NCBI RefSeq assembly: GCF_003286085.1 | Contig: NW_020825387.1 | Span: 124,001 to 188,000, forward strand | Origin: Drosophila persimilis | Lineage: Eukaryota > Arthropoda > Insecta > Diptera > Drosophilidae | Length of the DNA stretch: 64,000 bases | Direction of reading: 5' to 3' | In this document: in pieces, positions 39,601-49,122 of the stretch | How positions within the stretch are numbered: position 1 is the stretch's first letter | Layout: each line of letters opens with the position of its first letter | Notes under the pieces: model-generated | Told to the model about the DNA's origin: nothing | The model's database searches: none | What the model saw: only the letters and a program-made list of their open reading frames with translations | Program-made: the position numbers and the translations under genes

Positions 39601-42600
39601 AAATGCAACCGCTGCTGCAAAAGCCAATGAAGATTTATGGCCAGATCCAAAAGCAGAGAGCGAGTGCCAGAGTGCCAGAGCGGTAGAGCGGGAGAGCGAG
39701 CGACGACTCTTTTGCTTGAGCAAAACATGTCATTTTTATTTTATTGCCCAAAAATGGTTACAAATGCAGGGGCCCCGAGAGCCGCAGAGCCCCAGAGCCG
39801 CAGCCACAATAACTCTTTTTCGTATTTCGGATTCTGCCGAGATTTGTGCGTGACCAAAGTTATGGCCAGAGTGTGGACGGAATGGGATAGTATGGTATGG
39901 GATGGGATGGAATGGGATGGGAGTGGGATTCCGCCATCGGATCGGGCAATGCGGATTCGCAGCAGAAATATGTGGAAAGCAGCGGTGAAAAGTCTCGTCT
40001 CGTCTCCACAAAAGCGGAGGAGATGCGTCCGCAGCAAGGTCGTTAGTGTTAGGTTAGGCATGGAGCCAGGGGATTACCGCATTCGACAGCAGCAACAGCA
40101 GCAACAGCAGCGGTTCTCCGCAGCAGATCCTCAGATCCCTTCCCAGAGATCTGTTTATTCTTTCTCCTCTTTCTTTTCTTTTCTTTGGATAATTAACATT
40201 TTCCATACGAATGTATTTTGTTTTTTCGTCGGTGCGGTACGTGAGAAAATGTTGAAATCCGAAAGAACTCAAGAACTGCGTGGGCCTCTTCTCTCTCTCA
40301 CCAGGGGGCAGGTGTCCATTGTAGGGAAGGAATGGTAGGGGAAGGGAAGGGAAGGGAGCATTGAAATGCATTCAACGAACGAAACTGCGAAACTCCAGAG
40401 ATGATTATCTACCCCCCACCATCCTCCCGGTTTGCTACTGTTTTCGGGAGTGGAATTTAAACGAGAACATAAAACGATTTGTTTTCCTGAGATACGATAC
40501 ACATCTTCCTTCTCCTCCTCCTCCGTGTCCGCGGACACTCGAAGAATCTGGTATTATTACTCCTTGACGTGTGGGGAATACAACAACATTCGTGCATATC
40601 TTTCGAATATCAAAAGGCAATTAAATGAGGGAGCAGCCCCCTGGCGGATGGCCCAAAACCCAAGCCCATGGAGTGCCCCAAATGTGTCATAAATATACAC
40701 AAATGTACACAAATCTCGTGATATATGCCCCGGAAAAGTTGCCCATTTGGGTCGCACACACAAATAGGAAATTTTCGCCAGAAAGAAAAGACAGGACAGG
40801 ACAGGCAAAAAATATGGGTCACTGGGAAAAACCAAGCCCACAAAAACAAAACATAGAAATTAAAGGAAAGGAAACCAAACCAAACCAAACCCCCTGCTGG
40901 GCTTGGTTCGGTTCTTCTTGGAGATTGGTTGTGCAATTGCCGAACCCAAGAGCCCAAGAACCCAAGAGCCCAAGAACCCAAGAGCCCAAGAACACAAGAA
41001 CCCAAGAGAACCACTTTTCAGGTGGTCAAGTCTTTGATGATCTGGAGTTCTTGTGGTGCTTGTGGTACGGCACTTCAAATGGCATTCAGCTGTCCATTCA
41101 GCTGCTCTGATTCCCCCGATAAGATATGAGATAAAAGATAGAAGAGCGAATGCCGAATGTTGCTATGCTTTTAACGAAATCCATCCCGCAGTTTGTACAG
41201 CCTCAGCTGTTCTCTATCGCACCGCACCGCATCGTATCCCTTTTTCTTTTATTATTTTTTTGGCATTTTGTTGACTCGTGTTACGCGTCAATTGGCACTT
41301 CAATGGTTAGGGAAAACAAAAGGGAAACAGAACTCAGGCAACCCGATACGGGATGGGATGGAGGGGATGGGATGGGATGGGATGGGATGGGATGGGGAAC
41401 TGCAGCCACAGCCGTAGCCATCGCCACGAGTGTCCACTTCAGGTAGCATTCTTCTTAATTTATTTGTTCCTCTGTTCCCCCTTTCTATAGATCGATCCGA
41501 TCCGATCCTCCCGTTTAGAGGGGTTACTTCCTGGCGTAACGGTTTGCTTAATTAGGAATCGATTCATTTCGCCGGGCTGCAGCGGTAGGCGTGTCTTCCC
41601 TCTTCCCTTTTCCCTCTGCGGTGGTACGTGCCACGCTTAGACGAATAATTTCACATATGCCGCAATAATAATATTTCATCATTCGACGGCAACATATGGC
41701 CGCAGATCGCATCCCCTAGGCCTCGGGGAGGGTTGGGTTAGGGTATCGCCTTGGCATATATTCAGGAACTTAACGTTAACGTTAACGTTGATGTTGTATT
41801 AGTTTTCCAATTTGGATTATGTGACTTTATTGTAATGCAATCTACGCGGAAAGAGATTAACTTTTTGTCCTCTAGTCCTCGGGTATTCTGTTGCGCTAAT
41901 CCTTTTTTTATGGCAAATCAATATGGTTGAAAAAGTGATTTGTTGAAGGGGTGTCGTGCTTGATGTATGTACATATAATTGGATGGCATTCATTCACTCG
42001 TTCTATTATATGTAGTTCTATCATATTTGAGGCATGCATGGAAGAACAATAGTTCTTTCATTTCCCATTATCCCTTTCATAGTCATACTTTTCTATTACC
42101 ATGATTCTCCATTAATTATTCCCTGCACTGGTCTTCTATATGGTATGGCGGGGGGTCCTTTGGTCCTTTGGTCCTTTACCTTGACACTGAACCGCCTTGA
42201 ACTGCAATTGACAGAGGAAATGTCCTTGCCTTCCTGTCCCTTTTTTTCTATCCAGCGCGCATGCGCCACTAAATTCCCATTTTGAAAATTTCCCCACTTG
42301 GACGACGACCGTTTACAACACTCTTTGGGGGCTGCAGTCGCAGTCGGGAAAGCCATCTGTACAGCGACGTTTTTTATACGCCGGAGTTTTTCCTTTTTTT
42401 TACAGCTTTTTATATTAGTGCATTTTTGCAATAATTGAGAAACAATATGTGATAATCAGACAGCAGGTGAGGCGGGAACCGAACCCCCAGAACCACAACC
42501 ACAACCACACCCACACCCACACCCACACCCATACCCACACCGACAAACAGAAACAGCACAACTTCCCTCGTGGTAGACGGTGGTTCATTCACAGGTTCAC

Positions 42601-44626
42601 TCGCCAGACAGGCAGCAAAGAAAATCGATAGGCCACGGGTGTGGGTTGTAGAATGGAACTCGACCAGTAGTACTCGTAGTAATAGTAATAGTATTAGTGG
42701 CATAGCCACCCATGGTACAGCGACTAATCTTTGTGTGCTTTGTGCTCTCTGGTTTCTCTTCAGGTTATTACACCGCAGAGACACGGTGATGTCTACATCT
42801 ACAACTGCTCGCCCACATCGTTGCCTGGAGCCGGAACAGGAGTCCGCACATCGTACCAGCAGATCTACAGCAACCAAAGCATCTACCAGAACCTCTCCAT
42901 GATGTCAGCTGCCCAGCAGAATCAGAACGGTGGCAGTGGCAGTGGCTGTGGCAGTGAGTTCGAGACGTACGACATACCCAAGCCTGCCACGCCCGTGCCG
43001 CTGAACTACGACAGTTCCAAGGGGGGACACCCGAGGACACCCACATCGATCTCCGGGCTGGGAGCGCGCTTCGAGTCTCTGAAGAGCGTGGCCGCCTCCA
43101 TCGAGGAGGAGTCGTACGATGTGCCGCGACCGCTCAACAACAGCAGCCTTCTGCAGCAGCAGATGACGCCGAGCAGCTCGGCCTCCTCCCTGCTGACCAG
43201 CGACAGCCTGTCCCTCAGCTTCTCCAGCTCGAACCGCTCCTCGCTGGCCAATATGCCCGACTACGACATCCCGCGCCGCAATCCGCTGCCTGTGCGTCGC
43301 ACACCCCTTCAGCCGAGCGGCCTGACCTACGACTTTCCCCTGCCACCGCTGCAGGAGCAGGACCAGCGCCTGACCAGTGCCCAGAGCAACGGCAGCAGCA
43401 GTCCGGCCGTTGCCAAGGAGCTGCCGCTGGAGCTGGGCTCCGCCCTCGAGACGCTGGCCAAGCTGCAGTCCCAGACCACGACGGCCATCACACGGCTGCT
43501 CAGCTTCGTGGTCCCCGATTGGCGTACCCGTAGCAAGCTGGAGCCGGCCGTGATGGAGCTAAAACTAGCGGCACTCCGCCTACGCACGGCCCTGCACGAT
43601 TTGGCCGAATTCGGGGAGGGAGCCCTTGGCAATGCCACGCGCTCGGAGGACCGGAATTTGGCGTTGAAGCTGCGGCCCCTGGTCCGGGCCCTGCGGGACG
43701 CTAACAAGCTGATACACGACTCCAGCGAGGCCCTGGATGCCCAGGGCGGCTGGTCCGTGGATGTGCTGGCGCGAAGCGACGAGAAGCATGGCTGCCGGCC
43801 GCCAGATTCGCTTGACCAGTTGATGGCCTGCGCCCAGACCCTCACCGAGGACGTACGCTCTACCACCAGCTTCATCCAAGGCAATGCATCGCTGCTGTTC
43901 AAGCGTCAGCTGCCCTCGGAACAGAATGGAGGCAACGGAGCTCCGCCGTCGTCCGGCGATGGATGCAGTCGAGGCAGCGCCGAGTGGCTTGAGGACTACG
44001 ACTACGTGGCCTTCGAGTCCAAGGATGCAGCAGCCAAGAAGAACCAATCGTTGCGCGAGGCCATTCCCGTCGGCCTAAAGTCGCAGTTCGACACGGTGAT
44101 CCGGACCGCCGAGAGTACGGCCATGGGAACGACGGGCGGCGTGAGCTCAGTGCCCACTACACCCACGGCACCCACACCCTGCAAGTCGCCGGAGATGACA
44201 GACAAGGACAAGAAGCTGGTGCGCTACTACGCCCAGCAGATCTCCACGCACATGGGCAACCTAATGCAGGCGATCGACTCCTTCCTGGAGACCGTGGAGA
44301 AGAATCAGCCGCCCAAGTTCTTCATTGCGTACGGGAAATTCGTGGTGGTCAGTGCCCATAACCTGGTGACCATCGGCGACAACGTGCATCGCAACATTTC
44401 GAAGGAGGCGCTGCGCGAGAAGATCCTCCACTGCACTAACGGCCTCTCCGATGCCCTGAAGACCTGTGTCCTTAAGTCGAAAAAGGCGGCGGCCCACTTC
44501 CCCAGCGGCAGCGCCGTTCAGGAGATGGTCGACTCGGTGGTGCACATCAATACTTTGGCCAGGGAGCTCAAGACGGTGATGCTGCAGGCGGTAAATTTGT
44601 CAACGGCAGCCGGCGTGGGAGCTTGA
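22440..44626 (+). CDS. p130CAS: p130CAS adaptor protein (Cas family), proximal-promoter isoform
   Basis: Four coding exons at 22440-22553, 34345-34488, 36693-36989 and 42764-44626, all joined in phase 0, give 805 residues. Order of domains: a short N-terminus with a YDVP motif (Tyr26); SH3 domain (about 39-97, split between exons 2 and 3); Ser/Gly-rich linker; substrate region with YDIP (254), YDVP (303), YDIP (352) and YDFP (374); a helical serine-rich-type bundle (about 400-570); a DYDYV Src-binding-type motif (Tyr597/599); and a C-terminal FAT-like four-helix domain (about 665-805) with NQPPKFFIAYGKFVVVSAHN. Cas proteins are scaffolds at integrin adhesions: SH3 binds FAK/Pyk2-type partners, and phosphorylated YxxP motifs recruit Crk. 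In Drosophila the protein acts in axon guidance and muscle/wing adhesion. It is the only Cas-family gene expected in flies. Confidence 0.93.
26003..26051. repeat. Short minisatellite, 12-bp GACCCAAACCCA unit
   Basis: About three tandem 12-mers following a CA run, intronic. It produces a PDPNPDPNP-type peptide in the plus frame, which is a repeat artefact. Confidence 0.75.
27876..27905. repeat. Poly-C homopolymer tract of 30 bases
   Basis: An uninterrupted run of C from 27876, broken by one A and followed by six more C. It lies within a p130CAS intron. The true length is uncertain because homopolymers this long are error-prone in assemblies. Confidence 0.85.
34345..34488 (+). CDS. p130CAS: p130CAS exon 2, N-terminal part of the SH3 domain
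   Basis: This exon is bounded by TTTGCAG and a GTGAGT donor and has 48 codons in phase 0. It includes the SH3 signature: AKAIYDN (the ALYDY-type loop), SPDELPFKKGD (RT loop and diverging turn) and GWWLCAL (the Trp pair). It is the shared second coding exon for both candidate first exons. Confidence 0.93.
34489..36692 (+). other. p130CAS intron splitting the SH3 domain
   Basis: About 2.2 kb, AT-rich, with GATACA repeats near 35837-35870, a CAGCAG/GGCAGC tract near 35982-36017 and a GCACC pentamer tract near 36167-36206. No gene recognised. The open frames noted are interrupted and lack family resemblance. Confidence 0.6.
36167..36206. repeat. GCACC pentanucleotide tract
   Basis: Seven tandem CGCAC/CCGCA pentamers with one variant unit, in the intron within the SH3 domain. 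Confidence 0.75.
36693..36989 (+). CDS. p130CAS: p130CAS exon 3, end of SH3 and Ser/Gly-rich linker
   Basis: An acceptor TTTTCAG precedes GLCPGNRLRIL, which is the final strand of the SH3 domain with the conserved Pro-x-Asn of the ligand groove. The rest of the 99 codons encode a Ser/Pro-rich linker, a polyglycine run (about GGGGGG) and RRSWHISPNK before a GTAAAT donor in phase 0. Confidence 0.9.
36990..42763 (+). other. p130CAS last intron
   Basis: About 5.8 kb with no accepted gene. It holds GGATG-type repeats (38136-38177, 39896-39922, 41347-41395), a GTCGCC/ATCTCC hexamer tract (39430-39495), a CAG tract (40087-40112), the AGAGCCCAAGAACCCA minisatellite (40943-41012) and CAACCACA/CACCCA tracts (42494-42541). 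Glu/Pro-, Asp/Gly- and Leu-rich open frames across these tracts are artefacts of the repeats. Confidence 0.6.
40943..41012. repeat. Minisatellite with ~16-bp unit (AGAGCCCAAGAACCCA)
   Basis: About four to five near-identical units of an AGAGCCCAAGAACCCA type in the last p130CAS intron, with one variant unit near the right end. It yields RTQEPKNPRAQEP-type peptides in the plus strand and LGSWALGFLG-type peptides in the minus strand, neither believed real. Confidence 0.85.
42764..44626 (+). CDS. p130CAS: p130CAS last coding exon (substrate, serine-rich and FAT-like domains)
   Basis: After CTCTTCAG the exon opens in phase 0 with VITPQRHGDVYIYN and runs 620 codons to a TGA at 44624-44626. It carries four YDxP motifs (Tyr codons at 42968, 43115, 43262, 43328), the LETLAKLQSQTTTAITRLLS start of the helical region, EDYDYV at 43991, and the FAT-like C-terminus. 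GC content rises markedly against the flanking introns, as expected for fly coding sequence. An intron-free exon of this size holding most of the protein is unusual compared with vertebrate BCAR1 but is a simple fly arrangement. Confidence 0.95.
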   Translation, partial: VITPQRHGDVYIYNCSPTSLPGAGTGVRTSYQQIYSNQSIYQNLSMMSAAQQNQNGGSGSGCGSEFETYDIPKPATPVPLNYDSSKGGHPRTPTSISGLGARFESLKSVAASIEEESYDVPRPLNNSSLLQQQMTPSSSASSLLTSDSLSLSFSSSNRSSLANMPDYDIPRRNPLPVRRTPLQPSGLTYDFPLPPLQEQDQRLTSAQSNGSSSPAVAKELPLELGSALETLAKLQSQTTTAITRLLSFVVPDWRTRSKLEPAVMELKLAALRLRTALHDLAEFGEGALGNATRSEDRNLALKLRPLVRALRDANKLIHDSSEALDAQGGWSVDVLARSDEKHGCRPPDSLDQLMACAQTLTEDVRSTTSFIQGNASLLFKRQLPSEQNGGNGAPPSSGDGCSRGSAEWLEDYDYVAFESKDAAAKKNQSLREAIPVGLKSQFDTVIRTAESTAMGTTGGVSSVPTTPTAPTPCKSPEMTDKDKKLVRYYAQQISTHMGNLMQAIDSFLETVEKNQPPKFFIAYGKFVVVSAHNLVTIGDNVHRNISKEALREKILHCTNGLSDALKTCVLKSKKAAAHFPSGSAVQEMVDSVVHINTLARELKTVMLQAVNLSTAAGVGA

Positions 44627-46160
44627 AGAACCGGATCGTCCGCCATCACGGCACAGTATTACGAACTGGTGAAGCTTCACAGTAGCGCTGCCCTGCCCGA
44701 TCAGTGTCTAGCGATCGCGTAGACTTGCGGCAGCAGAGTCTTCCAGCCTGACAGCGCAATGTTCCTTAACGCTTCGTCTATGCATTATTCCCCCCTGCAC
44801 AACCATCGAGATGCATCTAGAGATGCAAGTACATCTGAAATTGGCATATCCCCAGCAGACAGAGGCGTCGTCTGTCGCTTTTATTTTGCATTGTGATATT
44901 TTGGAGCAAAACATCTGAAAATGCACAGCACCCCAGCAGCAGCCAGCAGCAGCCATCAGCAGACAGCAGCAGCCAGCAGCAGCAACAGCCCTACGATCGC
45001 ACGATCTCCGCATGAACCCGATTAAAACTATATACGATTTAGATCCTATTGTTAAATAACCATCAGAGTCAGTCGCCTAGTTTTAGTTTCGATTCTGTAC
45101 ATAGTGTTTTTTTTTCATTTAAGCATAAGACTTTTTTTTTAGATGTCCATCTTGCTAGCCGTAGCCCTAGCCCATCATCCTCCAGCATCAGCATCAGCCC
45201 CGCCCCGCTCAGACCCCACGCCATGCGCACAAACAATGTTGTATCAGTGAAGCATTTCAGCGTAGAATACTATTACTATACTATATATTGTATACTCTAG
45301 AGATAGTCGTACCACATTATATGTACACATTTACTATATACGTATACATACATACAACACCTAGGCATGTAGGCATATACAACAAGTACATACATAGTCA
45401 AAATCTGAAAGATTTACATTCAACATTTTGCATTTGCGCCATGGCAATTTAGTCATCAATATACAAAAATATACACATTAGCAGTAACTACCATTTAAAC
45501 TGTACGAGCATGTAACAATATGGATAATGCCACATGGTATATGCATGTAGTATGAGTGGAACGAAGGACGGTGTCCGGTCCAAGCTTAAACTATGCAAAG
45601 GGAATATAAATATATTAAAACATACACAAAAATTAGTTATTTTTCATTATTGAGTGGGCATTTTCAAAAGTCCCACCAACTTCGAGGTACTTCAGGTCCG
45701 CCTGCTGTGAGTCCTAGAGCTGGTGCGGGAAATTCAGAAGAACACAGCAGAAGAAGATTTGCTGCAACACCACGATCGTGTAATAAATTGATTCATCAAT
45801 CAAAGAAAAGCATATTTTCAGTGTTGAGGATCCTAGCTATCTAGTAATGTTAAATGAACATCAAAATCGATAAGAATTCCGATCATGGACCGATAACGAA
45901 TAGCCCATTGTCGGTAAAAACAAAAGTGGATAACGGAGGCTTTCACACTGGCGCTTCTATGGGACTTATATGAAACAAAGCGGCCAAACTTGTCAACAAA
46001 CATGCCATTTCCACTTCAAGTGTCGATTTTGGTAATTAAATGTAGTTGATATGTAGCAAATGTGTAGTTTGTGTGTAGTTATTATGTAAAGACATTAATT
46101 CAGTGTAAATTGTGGTTGACCGCTTTAGCTTAAACCTTATTTATGAACAATCCAATAAAG
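44627..46160 (+). other. p130CAS 3' UTR with candidate poly(A) signals
   Basis: Non-coding, AT-rich downstream sequence. A CAG-rich stretch lies at about 44931-44992. AATAAA occurs at 45782-45787 and 46154-46159, either of which could end the transcript. TACATA/TATACA-rich sequence at 45.3-45.5 kb is typical of fly 3' UTRs. No separate gene was recognised. Confidence 0.5.
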
Positions 46161-46299
46161 ATGAGAACTTAAAATTAACCATTCTTATAGGAAATTAATT
46201 TTTCAAACGGATAAAACTATGAGTTTAGAGCTGAAGATGCTAGCTAGCTTGTAATATTCAAGAGAATATCAAACACGAGAAATATGATGAATCTTGAAT

Positions 46300-46484
46300 A
46301 AAAATAAGTCGTCAGTATATTTTGGTATATTTATAAGCGTCAGTCACACTGAACGGTAGTTTTATAAGCCGGTTAGAAGTGAAAGAATATCGATGCATCG
46401 ATGGTAGCATGTTTTCTATCGTTTACTATCGTTGAAAGTGGAAAAACTCAGAAAGTAGATCGTATATTTATTTACGTTTTGTAT
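46300..46484 (+). promoter_or_regulatory. Promoter of the Cys-rich gene: Motif 1-like and DRE elements
   Basis: A GTATATTTTGGTATATTTAT string lies at about 46315-46334. It is followed by CAGTCACACTG at 46341-46351, close to core-promoter Motif 1 (YGGTCACACTR), and by TATCGATG at 46388-46395 overlapping CATCGATG. Motif 1 and DRE together mark TATA-less housekeeping promoters in Drosophila. The gene's start codon at 46485 follows about 90 bp later. Part of this promoter is also present in the decayed copy near 757. Confidence 0.6.
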
Positions 46485-47404
46485 ATGTCCGACATTATGC
46501 CGGAAGTTGTGTGCTGCAGATGTGGAGCACTCCCGCATAGTTTGCCATATTGCATTGGCGGCACCGGAAGAGAATATCATTGCTTCTGCTGTCTAAAGCC
46601 GCCACCGCAGAAGTGCATATATTGCAATGCTTGGCGGGATATAGACCTGAACATGACGCATACAGGCTGTGTCTCGGGAAACTTTCATGTTTTTATCTGT
46701 ACCGAGCCCTGGCCGCCGTTTCCAACCGAAATAAACAACATTCCCGCCGCACGAGGTCATCCTCCAGAGCACCTGATGCCACTATCCTTTGCGGAGGGGG
46801 TGCCATCGTCGACCTTAGATGCTGAATACAATACTGGAAGCTTTGCATCGGAGCAAGAGCAAACGATTGTTCTTGACGACGAGGCGGAAGTGCCCTCCGA
46901 TAGCGAGTGGGATATAAAACCCCAACAAAAACCCTTACAAGAGCCAAGTTGGTATTCCGTCCAGCAGATAAAGCAGTGGATCCACTGCATACGGTGCAAC
47001 AAAGTACGGACGTCAAATGCTGGGTGGATAAAACATGCCCAAAAGTGCGCGCAAGATCCACAAAGGAAAGAAAAGAAATTCTTCATCTACAATCATATCA
47101 AAGGATGGTGCAACTACCAGGTGCTGGACAGTCGCTGGGACATTCACAGCGGCCCTAAAAACGGCACTTGCCGCATCTGCCGTGAAGCGTAAGTCGATAG
47201 AAGTGACTGCCTTTTAAATTAAAAAGCTAACCAATCTCTTCGATTTTTAGACGGGAAATTGGCGTTCCCCTGCCCTACATGCCAAAGCAACCGTTAAGAC
47301 CAAACGAGCGAAAGCTGGCCGCGCAGAGATTGCGCAATCGACGCATGAGAAAGCAGCGCCGGATGACACGCGTGTACAGTCCCCCACGCAATCCTGAAAC
47401 ATAA
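46485..47404 (+). CDS. Uncharacterised Cys-rich, probably zinc-binding protein
   Basis: Two exons, 46485-47188 and 47251-47404, with a 62-bp intron (GCGTAAGT donor, TTTTTAG acceptor, phase 2), give 285 residues. I do not recognise the family. The N-terminus is dense in Cys (residues 10, 11, 13, 23, 33, 35, 36, 44, 47, 62), suggesting two treble-clef or ribbon-like zinc sites. A middle acidic linker (about 100-165) precedes a second cluster, WIHCIRCNKV with a following H...C pair and NGTCRICREA, and the protein ends in a basic tail (RLRNRRMRKQRR). The overall form suits a nucleic-acid-binding or nuclear protein, but that is inference. The frame is open upstream to 46401, but ATG 46485 follows the promoter motifs better. 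It is convergent with the SUMF1-type gene, with only 121 bp between stops. A decayed copy lies at 757-1340. Confidence 0.82.
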
Positions 47405-47525
47405 AAAGACACGATGGCTTATCCTTAATACGTAAGATAGTTTAAGACAAGACCACAAAAGTAAGTATATTTTAAAACTGTACAAAAGATCCAAAGAACG
47501 ATGTATGCTGTGTTCCAATGCCGCC

Positions 47526-48604
47526 TCACGCATCCTTGGCACATCGAAAACCCAGATTTCCGGCTGAGCTGTCTTCGGTGTTTTGCGAACGAGCCGCACA
47601 GCGGTAGCGGAAGCAGTACGACTTGTGGCACAAGTAGGAGCCGCCCTTCTTGACGCGATTCGGACTCTCGCTAACGTCGCTCGTGTCCCACAAATCCGCA
47701 GTCCATTCCCAGACATTGCCCACCATGTTGTAGAGGTCGTACACATTCTGGCGGTATCTGTCCACGGGGCAGGTGCCCTCGTATCCATCGTCGGCCGTGT
47801 TGCCATCGGGAAAGTCGCCCTGCCAAATGTTCAGCCAGTGCTGATCCTTGGGCATCAGCTTATTGCCCCACGGGAAGAGTTTGCGTTGCTTGCCCCCTCG
47901 GCAGGCCGCCTCCCACTCTGCTTCGCTGGGCAAACGCTTTCCGGCCCAGGTACAGTAGGCAACAGCATCGCGCCAGGACACATGCACCACGGGATGCTGT
48001 TCGAGACCTATGCACAAATGGAAACAGATGTCAAGATGGCTCAAAGGCAATATTTAAAGACATCACCGTTTAGGCTGCTGTCGACGCCGTTGGGATTTCG
48101 CCAGCCCACTCCACTGACCTTGTACCACCAGGGTGCACTGGCCACGCGGTAGTCTTCGAGTCGCTTCTGCTCTGCCGCACTGAGCAGGGTTTTGAAGAGA
48201 AAACTGTCGCCAAACCGTTCCGCTTCTGTCGTGTATTTGGTGGCCGACACAAACTCTTCAAACTTCGCGTTGGACACCTCGTGCTTGTCCAAGTAAAAGT
48301 CTTTCAGTTTCACCAACCGCTCTGGCGACTCCCGATCTGCTTGGAAGTGCGGGATGTCGGTGCCAATGTGTACGCTGCCACCGGGGATCAGGGACATGCC
48401 CTCGATCTCGGGCTCCACCTCAACGTCAGCATAGTAGTCGCGATAGTGCTTGTTCGTATTTCGAGCCTGTCGTTGGCACACTTGATCCGACTCCTCCACG
48501 ACAGCCGCATCCCTCTCCAGCTTGTTGCAGCCGCAATCGCCATTCGTCCCATAAACGAAAATTATCAAAATTATCCAATTACCATGTAATGTTAATGTTG
48601 TCAT
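47526..48604 (-). CDS. CG7049: Formylglycine-generating enzyme (SUMF1-type sulfatase activator)
   Basis: Two exons, 48604-48067 and 48007-47526, with a 59-bp intron in phase 1, give 339 residues. The start [19 protein letters not shown] is a plausible ER signal peptide, and a Cys-rich linker follows. The FGE-sulfatase domain runs from about residue 75 ([14 protein letters not shown]) through [11 protein letters not shown] and WEWTADLW to [11 protein letters not shown]. The catalytic pair matching human Cys336/Cys341 is present as CHKSYC (Cys306 and Cys311), so an active enzyme is expected. It converts the active-site Cys of sulfatases to formylglycine in the ER. Length is close to the human enzyme (374). 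The melanogaster symbol is from memory of the 61B neighbourhood and is less certain than the function. The in-frame ATG at 48670 would destroy the signal peptide. Confidence 0.9.
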
Positions 48605-48665
48605 TTTTTTTTCATTTCGACTATATCGATACGTAGTCGATATTTGTGAACTATCGATTAAGAAA
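48605..48665 (-). promoter_or_regulatory. DRE-containing promoter of the SUMF1-type gene
   Basis: A perfect TATCGATA lies at 48624-48631, only about 20 bp upstream of the start codon at 48604 (minus strand). TCGATATT and TATCGATT (48652-48659) follow. DREF/BEAF-32 binding is the known role of such motifs. The start-codon-proximal position implies a very short 5' UTR. Confidence 0.6.
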
Positions 48666-49122
48666 AGCATCTATCCCTGGTATCTAAGTATCTAACTTTA
48701 AGCGAATAACGGAATTGGCCATAGATGAAATCAATTCAATTTTTTTTTTTCTAGTTAAGTGTTTAATCGTTGTGTAATTACATAAAATAAGTATGTGAAC
48801 GATCGCAAAGGCTGGCGGTAAATAAAGACAATGTTGGCACATGGTCGTGTGTTGTAAATGAACAATTGCCACAGAGAAATCCGCTGCGGCAGCACGTCGA
48901 AATTAGTTGATGATTTTTAGATTATTTAATTACAAGAAACAGATAAGTCGTATTATATAAACACGGTTGAAAGTAACTAAATAGCAAAAAAAAAAAGGTA
49001 AGTCGTAAGTCTCAACACATTGGAAACAGTACACACAAGTTAAATTGTAGGTTTAAATTAGTTTATGGCGCAATTTGTTGTTAACAAGAACTATGAATGT
49101 GTGTGTGTGTTTGTGTGTGCTG
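48666..49122. other. Short intergenic interval with 3' end of the arrestin-like gene
   Basis: Non-coding and AT-rich. It contains a poly-A run near 48986-48997 and a TG tract near 49098-49119. The 3' UTR of the minus-strand arrestin-like gene must end here, but no minus-strand AATAAA is obvious. Confidence 0.4.

Noticed and set aside
39323-41110. Several 90-230-codon frames in the last p130CAS intron
   Set aside because: They run through hexamer, CAG, GGATG and AGAGCCCA repeats in overlapping frames on both strands, with no splice or start evidence.
44931-44992. CAG-rich stretch after the p130CAS stop, considered as extra polyglutamine coding
   Set aside because: It lies in the 3' UTR beyond a clean TGA, with no upstream frame or acceptor leading into it.
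45593-45844. 83-codon open frame in the p130CAS 3' flank
   Set aside because: It has no recognisable domain or promoter and is close to an AATAAA. It is best seen as untranslated sequence.
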